Source of the DNA: Megalobrama amblycephala
Taxonomy: Eukaryota > Chordata > Actinopteri > Cypriniformes > Xenocyprididae
Direction: 5' to 3'
Assembly (NCBI RefSeq): GCF_018812025.1
Contig: NC_063062.1
Span: 38,328,228-38,392,227 of the forward strand
Length of the DNA stretch: 64,000 bases
Under the pieces are notes generated by a model. It ran no database searches, was not told the origin of the DNA, and saw nothing but the letters and a program-made list of their open reading frames with translations. Every line of letters begins with the position of its first letter. The first letter of the stretch is position 1. A program made the translations under genes and the position numbers. Of this stretch, positions 22,501-34,500 are shown piece after piece.

Positions 22501-25500
22501 TTCAGTTTTTCTGCTTACAAATTCCGCCTTTTAAATAGCGAATGCACAATGGGAGATGAGACTCTGGTTGGTTTATTGCGCGTTATGCCGAAAACACACC
22601 CATTACTCATTAAGATAATAGGGTCAACACTTTTGGACCATGCGCCAGGCGCACCGGCCATTTTTCCCGTCCTTAAACTAGTAAAAGTGGATTTGGACAC
22701 GCCCTTAGTGCACTTGCACTGTGCGCTTTAAACCATGTGCTTAGATCATTAAAATAGCGCCCTAAGACTATTCTTAAAGAGCATTTCTGAGAAGTTTTTA
22801 CATACGGGCCCTTATGCCATATTCACAAAACATCTTAAGGCTAAAAAGTAGCTTCTATGTTGCTGATTTAGGAGAAACATGTCAGTCCTAAATTTAGGAC
22901 TCCTAAAGCATTTTAGCACTTAAACTAGCTCCTAAATCTGTGAAATGTTAGGAGATGATTTATAAAGCGTGCGTATGCACAGATTTGATCTTATACGCTT
23001 AAATCTACGCCAGCGCTCATGTTTATAAAAACGGTCTTTGATGTGGAAAAGTGCTTAGCACCACGTCAGGGTCTGAGCAAACGTACGCACTTTTCATTAT
23101 CAGATTAATGCAGATTTTTAAAAAAAAATCTAAGCTATTCTTGAAGCTCGCCATTCTAAATTGAATGATTTGGACGATGACTGTTGATCTTTTATATGTA
23201 AAGGACATTATTTAGGTGTCGTTTACAACACGGAGAACTGAAACCGTTCAGCTGTGCACACGTTCAAGATCATTTGCGATTCTAGATTGCACATCTGAAA
23301 GAAAGGCGTACGCTCGTTTTCATATCACAAGTACTCACATCGGAGAAATGATCGTAAGATCAAATTTAGGACGGTTTCTGTGCAACACTTTATAAATGAG
23401 GCCCCAGGACTCCTAAGTCACTAAGACCAAATCACAAACAATCCTAAAATGGCTGTTTCTGGCAATCCAACACAGCAATCCACCCAAAGACACTGACACC
23501 ATTGAGATGATTGTGATAGAGCCTTAAGTGCTGAGCCCCTTTACTCTTACTGCTATTTAGGAGAACAAGATAAAATGTTTTGTGAATACGGCCCCTGGTT
23601 AGTTTTGTTTCAGTCAGTAACATTTTATAATTCTGTTTCAGTGCTGTAATTTCAGTGAGGTACAAATAAACATCTATGTCTTTAATATCAATTGAATGCT
23701 TTTTTTATTTTTTATAATTTGCATTCATGGTAAGTCTTTGTACTGTATTTGATTTTATTGGAATCTACAATCAATTAATTAATTCAAATACTTGATTCAC
23801 TTCCAGTCAAAATAATGCAAATCTTTAAAGTTCATTTAAATCATATCTGGTTTGAAAGCTCAAGAAACTAAATCTGTTACTTTAACAACATTGTCTGTTG
23901 GTGCTTTTGTTCTCCAGGTGTGTTTACGTTTGCTGAGACAAATGAAGTGAAAAGAGTTTCAGTGACGGCGGGAGATTCTGTAGTTCTACACAGTGATGTT
24001 ACTGAAACACAGACATATAAAAATATAGAGTGGAGGTTTGAAAAGAGCCGTATAGCTAGAATCAAGAGAGCGATTGGGAACAATCCTCAATATGAGGATG
24101 AGAGATTCAGAGACAGACTGAATCTAGATCAACAGACTGGATCTCTGACCATCAGAAACACCAGAACCACAGACTCTGGACTTTATCTACTAACTCTCAG
24201 GATTGGGGATAAAGATTCAATCAAGAGATTCAATGTTACTGTTAAAGGTGAGAAGAAAATTAAAGTGCAATTCATTTCATTCTCTTCATAATATAATATA
24301 ATATAATATAATATAATATAATATAATATAATATAATATAATATAATATAATATAATATAATATAATATAATATAATATAATCATCCTTACAACTTCCAG
24401 TTATATTTATGAATATACAGTACTGTGCAAAAGTCTTAGACATGTTAGTATTTTTACCAAAAAAAAATAGTTTTAAGCCATTAAGATTTTATATCTTTTG
24501 CTGTGATGTGTCAGTAGGAAATATCATTTCCTTTTGCCATTTATAAGTGAGATTTTTTATCTGATCTCTCCATTGTTGAATATGTCTGTGATTATGAAGA
24601 AACAGAAACAACTGAGACAAACTAAATCCAAAAGAACCATGGCAAAGCTACCTGAAAACTATGCACAAGTGTTCCTAAGAAAAAAACTTTCAAACAAACA
24701 GGGTGGTCACAGCAAATGTTCATGTGACCCAAAAACATTCAATGATGGTGAGATCAGATCTCTGTATGGATCACCGGCTGTTGTCAGACTCAATCAAATG
24801 AAAATTTCCTGATAATTTTTTCACCCCATGTCATCCAAAATGTTCATGTCTTTCTTTCTTCAGTTGAAAAAAAATTAAAGTACACATGGGACTTCACACA
24901 GACTTTAAGGTTTTTTGATGAAAGCATTCCAGGATTTTTCTCCTTATAGTGGACTTCAATGGCCTCCAAGTGGTTGAAGGTCAAAATTACAGATTCAGTG
25001 CAGCTTCAATGCATTTTACACGATCCCAGACGAGAAATAAGAGTCTTATCTAGAGAAAAAAACGGTCATTTTCTTTAAAAAAAAATAAATAAATTATATA
25101 AGTTTTAACCATAAATGCTCATCTTGAACTAGCTCTCTTCTTCTTCTTCTCTATTAGAATTCCAGCAGTGTAGACACTGCTAAGTGTAATACTGCCCTCC
25201 TCAGGTCAAAGTTTGAACTAATTGTTATATACTTGCACTAGCATATTGTTTATGACAATTTAGTTCAAACTTTGACCTGAGGAGGGCAGTAATACACTTA
25301 GCAGTTCTACACTGCTGGAATTCTAATAAAGAGAGCTAGATCAAAATGAGCATTTATGGTTAAAACATATAAAATTAAAAAAAAAAAAAAATAGAAAATG
25401 AGTGATGGTGTCACGATCACCATCTGTTCCTGTTACAATCCTGTCAGTTCCCGGACTACATTTCCCATCATCCCCCCTGTCAATCACATGCACTCACTCC

Positions 25501-28500
25501 ACCAATCACCTGTTGCCACATACAGCCATGCACACTCCACACTAATCACCACACCCAGCTGATACGCATTACCTGGACTATAAAGGACTGTCACATACAC
25601 GACCTCACCGCGAAGTCTTGATTACCCAGTGTATCATCTCCGAGCGTTTATATTCCTGTCTGCCTGTCTGTCTGTCTGTTACCGTTGCTGCCTGTTCCTG
25701 TTTCTTGACCCGTTGCTGCCTGTCCTGACCCTTGCCTGGTATACCGTTCTGTGTATGATATCCGCCTGCCTCGATCTACTGCCTGTACCCTGACTACGAT
25801 TCTGCCTGTTCCTTACTGTTCCTGTTTGTTCCTGTTTTGACCCTGCCTGTACGACCACTCTACTCTAATAAAATGCTGCATTTGGATCTCTGCCTCAGTC
25901 CCGCTCTGTTACAGAAGACTTCGCCGCCACTACGATCCAGCAGCTTCCCCGGAGAGCATCTGCACAGTATGGACATTACGCAATTGTTATTGTGGAGCTC
26001 GCAGGGCACATGCTCATTAGAGGAATATGTGAAGGAATACTTGGACATTGCTTACCTCTCTGATCTGCCTGACTGTGCACTGATTGACTTTTTTTGTGAT
26101 GGCGTCAACCAACCTCTCCAGACTAAATTAAGACGAGAGGGACCGCGTTCTTCACTTAGCAGCTTTATGGACTTTGCTTTGTTATCTGTTGGTTCTCTGT
26201 TTACTGTGGGGATTGCGGAGGAATGCGACACCGTGGTAGAACACGTAATGGCCGCCGCGCCAAAGGACATACACAAAATGGCGGCTACCACCATAACAGC
26301 ACCGAGCCATGTCACCGCTGATCGCCCAGAGTCAAGTCACGTCTTCGTTGATCGCCCAGAGTCAAGTTATGTCTCCACTGATCACCCAGAGCATCGTCAC
26401 GTCCCCGCTGAGCGTCCAGAATCACGGCACGCCTCTGGATCTGTCGGAGTACGGAGAGGATTGCTTTCCAGTGTGGCTGATCCACCACTGATTTCAGCAC
26501 GAGCGGCTGGCATTCCCAAGCATCAGCCGGCCGCTTCGCACTCAAGCCAGCCGGCCGCTTCGCACTCAAGCCAGCCGGCTGCTTCGCACTCAAGCCAGTC
26601 TGCCGCTTCGCTCTCAAGCCTGCCGGACGCTTCGCACGCAAGTTCGTCTGTTGCAACACTCTCAGGTTCGCCGGTTGCAACGCACTCAAGCGCCCTGGAC
26701 GCGATGGACAAGATGGCCGCTCCAGCCAGTGAGTCCGTTCCAGAATCCGCTCCAGCCAGTGAGTCCGCTCCAGAGCCTGCTCCAGCCAGTGAGTCCGCTC
26801 CAGAGCCTGCTCCAGCCAGTGAGTCCGCTCCAGAATCCGCTCCAGCCAGTGAGTCTGCTCCAGCCCCGCATGCGCTTCCTGTCAGTCCCGTCATGGCCAG
26901 AAGGGCTGTGCTCACATTCTATGTTCTGGCTGTTTTGCGGGCCTGGAGGATGCAATCAGGCTTCTTTGACCATGGACCAGTTTGCCAGCTTGAGCCCGCT
27001 GCCATCCCGGAGCAGCCCGAACCCGCTGCAGTCCCGGAGCAGCCCGAGCCCGCTGCCGTCCCGGAGCAGCCCGAGCCCGCTGCCGTCCCGGAGCAGCCCG
27101 AGCCCGCTGCCGTCCCGGAGCAGCCCGAGCCCGCTGCCGTCCCGGAGCAGCCCGAGCCCGCTGCCGTCCTGGAGCAGCCCGAGCCCGCTGCCGTCCCGGA
27201 GCTGTCTGCTCTCCCTGATACGGCCATGGAGGCCGTCACCGAACTGCCCGCTCTCCCTGATACGGCCACAGAGCAGCCTTGGTCGGCCCTGCCACCACCG
27301 CCTGGACCATTTGCTCTACCGCTGCCGCTCAGGCCATCTGCCCTGCTGGCGCCACCCGAGCTCCTTGCCCATGAACCCGCCAATGCCTCTCTTGATTTCC
27401 CCAAGAACTTTTTGGGGGGGGCAGTATACCTAGGGGTGGGGAGTTTATGGGTGGGAACCCTGCACGGCCGCGGTCATCAGCGGCCTCCGAACTGCCTGTG
27501 GCTCCTGACCAGCCGTGGTTGCCCGAACCACCTGACCTGCCGTGGTTGCCCGAACCACCTGACCTGCCGTGGTTGCCCGAACCACCTGACCTGCCGTGGC
27601 TGCCCGAGCCACCTGACCCGCCGTGGTCGCCAGAGACTCTTGACCTGCCGTGGCCACCTGTGGCACCTGACCCGCCGTGGCTGCCCAGGCTACCTGACCC
27701 ACCATGGCTATCTTGGAACTTGCATTGGAGACCCTGCTCCCGTCCAGACTCCAATGCACCCACCCCCCTCCCTATTCGTGCCATTTACGGCGCGAGGACG
27801 CGCCTTCCGGGAGGGGGACATTCTGTCACGATCACCATCTGTTCCTGTTACAATCCTGTCAGTTCCCGGACTACATTTCCCATCATCCCCCCTGTCAATC
27901 ACATGCACTCACTCCACCAATCACCTGTTGCCACATACAGCCATGCACACTCCACACTAATCACCACACCCAGCTGATACGCATTACCTGGACTATAAAG
28001 GACTGTCACATACACGACCTCACCGCGAAGTCTTGATTACCCAGTGTATCATCTCCGAGCGTTTATATTCCTGTCTGCCTGTCTGTTACCGTTGCTGCCT
28101 GTTCCTGTTTCTTGACCCGTTGCTGCCTGTCCTGACCCTTGCCTGGTATACCGTTCTGTGTATGATATCCGCCTGCCTCGATCTACTGCCTGTACCCTGA
28201 CTATGATTCTGCCTGTTCCTTACTGTTCCTGTTTGTTCCTGTTTTGACCCTGCCTGTACGACCACTCTACTCTAATAAAATGCTGCATTTGGATCTCTGC
28301 CTCAGTCCCGCTCTGTTACAGATGGTTTCTCTAGATTAGACTCTTATTCCTCGTCTGGGATCATGTAGAGCTCTTTGAAGCTGCACTGAAACTGACATTT
28401 GGACCTTCAACCATTTGAACTCCAGTGAAGTCCACTATATGGAGAAAAATCCTGGAATGTTTTCCTCAGAAACCTTAATTTCTTTTTGACTGAAGAAAAG

Positions 28501-31500
28501 AAAGACATAAACATCTTAGATGACATGGGGGTGAGTAAATTATCAGGAAATTTTAATTTGAAAGTGAACTAATACTTTAGTGGCAAAAGCAATGTTTGAA
28601 AATGTAAACTAAGACTTTGTACAGTAGTGTTTATATGGGTTTGTCTAATCAATATATTCCCTCTGCTCACCAGTGGCACCAACAACCACCTCACAAACCC
28701 CAGTCACAAAAACACAGACTTCACAGACTCCAGATCTCCAGTCTCCAGTCTCTGTATATCCAGTAGTGTTGATCTCTGCTGCTGCTGGATCTCTGCTGAT
28801 TGTAGCAGCAGTTTGGATCTTGTGCATCTGCTGGAGACAAAGAAAAACAGAAAAGGGCAAGTGTTTATCATCAACCTACTGATATCAACACAAAGCTGTC
28901 AGTGATGATTGAGAGTTTTGCTGTTTTAACATGTCTGTCATTATTACTGAAACAGTCCAGAACCATGATGAAGAAATAACTTTTGCTGATCCAACATTCT
29001 ACACACAAAATGCGGTAAGATAATTCATGTACATACAAAAAAACACAGGGTTCAAAACAATTCAGTTTGGGTAAATGGTATATACAGATCAGAACACATG
29101 TTTGTTTAATATGTAGACTATGTAGATATGTATATTGACTACATTTAAACTGGTTTAACAAACATTAATGGTAAAAATTAAACATTTGTATGTAACTAGT
29201 CGACCAGTCTCTGTTATCTTGTTTCTACAACGCTGCTGCTTCACCTATGGAACTTCTAACTTCAGTCCTCCATCCAGTGTTCACTCATAGCTGAAATATG
29301 CTGTGACTGACTCCATAACCTGCCCATAAACAAACACGAACAGCTCTAGATGGAGTATCTTTAAGAATAAAATCTTTTTTATGCAAGGCATTAAGCGTTT
29401 TCATCATGCGACACTCATCTAGGTAACTGACATTGCATCCCATATGTTTCTTTGCATAAAATAAATGATATACAGAGCATTAATTAATTCATAGATTAAA
29501 AAAATTGTACACAAACCTTTGTAATAAACTATTGTAAAGTTTTTTTTTTTATTTGATAATTTTAGCCAGACTTGTATATTTGTAGCATTTGCACATTATT
29601 TTTCAGTCCTTTATTCCTCTTTATTCACTACATTTTTTATTTTTAATTTTCAGCATTTTTCATGATACATTTTTTAAAATTAGGGCTGGGCAATATGACC
29701 AGAAATATTATGACAATATTAATGTGTCCATATATAGATATTTATCACAATATTAATTTACCATTAATGGGGAAGGATATGCTCTCCATGTTTGTTAGAC
29801 CTTGAGAAAGAATGTAAACAAACAGTTTTTTCACAATTAAACCACATTAAGCCAACTTTTAATTTAGGGTTCCATTAAATCTATTTCATTTTTCCTGTGT
29901 TTTATGATTTAATACAAATTTATCATCAACAATAGTGTTTAATGAAATGTTTTAATACAACTTTCATCATGAAACCAGCATAGGACCAGCTTACTGTTGT
30001 AATTAAATATGCGTTTAGTTCTCACCAAAGCTTGCACTGTTTTTGTAATGGATGGGAGCGGGACAACAGAGTTAGAGATATTAACCAACGTTTCAGAAAA
30101 AAGAGTGACATGTACACTTTTTATTGTCCCATTTTGTAATATTTGCGTTGTTTTATTTTTGTAATATGAATTATTTTCTCATCCTAATTTTTTGCACTGC
30201 CTCCCTTGTCTCATTGGAAGAAACGCCCCTGATTTCACTGTATGTAATTCACATGTATGTCAAAATTCTTAATTAATATTCAAAGTACACAGAGTTAAAT
30301 CAGCTCTGCTCAGAGCACATATGGTCCCTCTCTAAATAGTGTTAAAATAACACTGAAGCAGAGTTACATTTAGTGGGATAATTAAGCAATTAATTAAGTG
30401 ATGATTGTGCATTATTGATGAACACCTGCTGTTAACAAGCAGCATCACTGAAGAAATAAAAAACACAAGAACTACAAGTGACTTAAGTCACAGCCTTATT
30501 AATTGCTTAATTATCTCATTAACTTTAACTCTGCGTCAGTGTTACTTTAACACTATATAGAGAGGGACCATATGTACTCTGAGCAGAGTTGATTTAACTC
30601 TGGAGATTTTGCTGTGTAGTCACGCTGTCAACATTACTGTTTAAGATTAAATGTTTAACATTATTAAATTTCTTTATCTATTCATTCATTTTAATACTGC
30701 TCTTATGAAAATTAATTATGGATTTACTACAAATAAAAAAAAAAAAAAATTGTTATTGTAGTTAAACCATGCATGGTAACAGCAAATTAACCATGGTTTT
30801 GCTATATTTTAACCATTTTAAATATATTTGTAGTAAAATGTATTTGTAGTAAAACTGTGGCAATATAAATGGTAATAAATCCACGAAAAAACATGGTTAC
30901 TACACTTTTACTGTAATAAAACCATGATTAATTTTCATAAGGGTTTTTATTAGTCAAATTCATTTATAAATGTGTAAACTCAACAGATATTAAATATGAT
31001 TAGTAAGAGAAAAACACTTAGTAAGAGAATGCACATTTAGAAGGGAACATTTCAACAGGTTGAAGATATGAGATGTAAACATGCATAGTTTGGAAATGCA
31101 TAGGTCTACTACACACAAATGTAGTCCTGTGTATTATTTTAAAATAAGGATCTTCATCCTGCCGTATCAGTCTCACCCATGCTTTCCTCAATTCTTCAAA
31201 TTGTGAAAACTGAGGCAAGAGTGTAGTTGTTTAGAATTAGAGGAGCCGGTAACACCGGCGAGAAGATTCAGCCATTAGTTTTGATTGCGCTGTGGTGGGA
31301 CCGGAAGTAGCCATACACTGCTTCACTTACTGGATATAGGATTTATGATAAAGGCCTATTAGGGTTGGAGCTAAACTCTCCAGGACAGTGGCCCTCCAGG
31401 AGCAGGATTGGACACCCCTGTTTAACCACATTCTTCACATGAATTTGTACATTGCTAGCAAGATTCTGCATGTTGCTAGCATGATTTAGCCCACTGCAAA

Positions 31501-34500
31501 CATTTATTAACACATTGCTAACATAATTTAACATGTTCATAGTACATAATTTATTCATGTTCTTGCTAGCATGAATTACCATATCACTTCAGTTATTCAA
31601 ACATAAGACGGCATAAAAAATAAATAAATAACTAAAGACATACCTCATTTTTCCTCCTCGGCTAAATTCAATTCGACCATCAGTTTTCACACTTTCGTGT
31701 GAAAAAAAAAGTCAAAAATTTTATATTTATTGTGCACTTTAGTTTGATTAAAGCTGCAGTCTGCGATTTTTCCTCTTTATCGCCATCTCTTGTTTGAAAC
31801 CTGCAATTGCAGTCATATGCGGAACAGTTATCAGTACGTGCGTTGTGCATCGGCGCAGCTCGTCAGCGCGGATGAATCTAATGCTTGCTGTCAGTCACCG
31901 CACCGGTGTGGATACTGAACTTCAGAATCACAGATTCTACGTCTTGAAAGTATGAACAATATAAGAATTTTCACTGGAAAATATAATCTGAACAAGTAAG
32001 TAACATGTCTGCCACTTTTGTTTTGACCAACTGAGGGAAAAAAAGCATTAGGCCTACAGTAAATCGCACTGCCAATGATGATTAAATCTAACGATCGCTT
32101 AGCTCGGATCATGCCAAACCGTGCAAATTATTATTACTGTTATATTGTTAATGTTAACAACATCAGCATTGCGTGACTGTGTATTTAGTGTATATTAGCG
32201 TTACCTGTAGATTTCAATTTCTGTAGCCACTCCACAGTCAAAAGTCTTTTGTTTTTTGACTACGGGTGAATCTCCAGTTGTCACTGATGATTGTCATTTG
32301 GATCTTTCTGGATTACAATCCACCATCAAAATGATAAGTTTAATTATTTCATGTATCGACCCAAGGGGGAATTAAACATATATTGTGAATTGACCACAAC
32401 GAATTGTAATCAATCACCTTATAAGTTCTGTTTTAATAATTATTTAGAGAAACTATGTTTGTCCTGCAAACCACAAGAATAAATTCCTATCAAAGCATAA
32501 AATGATCGAAACGTAAAATGGACTTGGTTTTGTTGAATAAACAAAGAACAAACCAGCATGAATACAGTGTGTTTAATATACGAAACGGGTAATACAAAGA
32601 TGATACGGCTAAATGTACACAAGTAGATACAACTATTTACAAAATGAAAGTGAAAGCGGGAAGAGGGAGAGAGAGAGAGAGAGAGACAATCAAAGAAAAC
32701 TTGCGTCCTGACGACAGGAAAAACTTGAGATGATGGGAGACGCATGTCATGGTGTTTTAAGGACAACAGACCAGAATGCCTCCTTGATAACACCAACCAA
32801 TAATAGCGTTGCAAATTTTGCGGTTTTCCACCTTCCTTTGTCCGGTCTTGCAGCTTCATTAGCATACTTTATGGTATACCTGATCGGGTGTACTTTCTTC
32901 ATAGCGCTATTAATAATTGAACAATGCGTTTGACAGTCATAAAACGTGCATTAGCGAATAGCTCGAGTCCGGAGCTTTACAGTGAGATCAAACTCGGCAC
33001 GTTTTGTACATTACATAAAGAAGATACACTTTATACTCCAGTATTATCATTTAACATGAAAACTAACCTACTACAGTCACTTCTACGCTTCTACACTAGT
33101 AACACACAAATGCAACAAGCACTACAATGGGAGATAACTTCACTTTTGCAGGTAAAATCATATTTATGTACACAGTCTTTATGCAGCTCTTTGTGTGTGT
33201 TTCTGGGAGTACGTGCATGTAGTTTTTTTTATTGCTGCTTGGAATGCGCGCCTGTTTCATCGCACCCGCTCCCCTGGTGGGGGGGCACCCCACCGGGACC
33301 ACCGGGACCTGGTGGTCTGGGATCTGTTTTATTTCGACGCTGTGCAGATGCTACAAAATGTTGGATTTCCTACATTTTAAATGTTCCAATCGTTTCGTCT
33401 TTATTGCAATCAATAAAACTGGTTTATTGGTAAATGTGATAACTGCATTAAAATATTAATACAACATTAAAAAGTCAACCATTGATGGTTGTGTGCCGAT
33501 GTACAGCGAGCACAGAATAAACAGCTAACAGTTCACCGGAAAGGCCCGAGCTGGCTTAAAGACAACCAGGAAGTAGCCGTGCATATAGCCTATTCTGATG
33601 AGACTGTTTTCTTGGAAATGACAGTAAAAATATTTGAGTAGGAAGTTGTTGTAAGAAGTGTCAAATGTTTATTCAGTGTGAAAAGATGCCTCAGAAACAG
33701 AGCTTCACACGGTCACTTAAACATATGTGTGAACTGTAGTGTGGTGTTTTTTAAACATCAATATATAACGGCCATATTTTATAGTCACGACAGATACTTT
33801 TTCTATAATGAAACTGGTGAAACATAAGGACGTTGCATTTAGCAGCTATGCCTTCTGAAAAAAAATTATCTCAAAACAAAACTGTTCCAAGATCCCATTT
33901 GTGTCTTTTGAAAATTGTCTATTTATAATGACAGTATTAACTATATTTCGGTGGAAACTACGGTTACATTGCTATGGGGTTTATTACATTGATTTCATAA
34001 ATAATATTTTTATGTATCATGTGACTAGTCAGAGTGTGAAGCACATTCACATGCACAATTGCACTCCTAAACCGCTGTGAACTATAAGTTTATTCTTGCT
34101 GACTGAAGAGTTTCTGTATAAACGTCAGATTATCTACTGATATTTTTTTTAGATCTTAGAGCGATTATATCTCAGGCTGTTGGACAGGATGTTGCACACA
34201 CTTTCGTTAATAAAAAAATGTGACATTTAATATGACTCCTAGAAATCCCAAAAAAGTACACTATATTGACAAATGCCAAAAGAATTCAGATGTTCCATTC
34301 ACTTCCATGGCCACAGGTGTATAAATCAAGCACTAGGCAGGCAGACTGCTTCTACAAACATTTGTGAAAGAATGGGTCGCTCTCAGGAGCTCAGTGAACC
34401 GTGATAGGTTTCCAACTGTGCAATAAGTCCATTTGTGAAATTTCCTCACTACTAAATATTCCACGGTCAACTGTTAGTGGTATCATAACAAAGAGGAAGC

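Larger units (their letters stand above)
25409..28320 (+). mobile_element. Recent non-autonomous LTR retroelement with a gag-like ORF
   Basis: Two near-identical LTRs flank 1,910 internal bases, with 5-base target duplications GATGG (25,404-25,408 and 28,321-28,325). A polypurine tract (GGGAGGGGGACA) lies just before the 3' LTR. No protease, reverse transcriptase, RNase H or integrase is present, so it must depend on a helper element. It is nested in a MITE in intron 2 of gene 3, in the gene's orientation. Confidence 0.9.
24792..28579. mobile_element. Foldback MITE split by an LTR retroelement (intron 2 of gene 3)
   Basis: The left arm (24,792-25,400) and right arm (28,321-28,579) are inverted copies of the family seen at 11,968-12,654. 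The paralogous site in gene 2 (13,885-13,925) lacks it. The middle of the left part is a separate palindrome (25,092-25,376). The LTR element 25,409-28,320 is inserted in it with a GATGG duplication. Confidence 0.75.

Noticed and set aside
26312..27784. Several minus-strand ORFs of 104-161 codons
   Set aside because: Shadows of the tandem repeats in the gag-like ORF; composed only of Gly/Ser/Ala repeats.
32440..33459. ORFs of 67-169 codons in intron 4 of gene 3
   Set aside because: Composition and absence of recognisable motifs suggest chance frames in unclassified repeat DNA.
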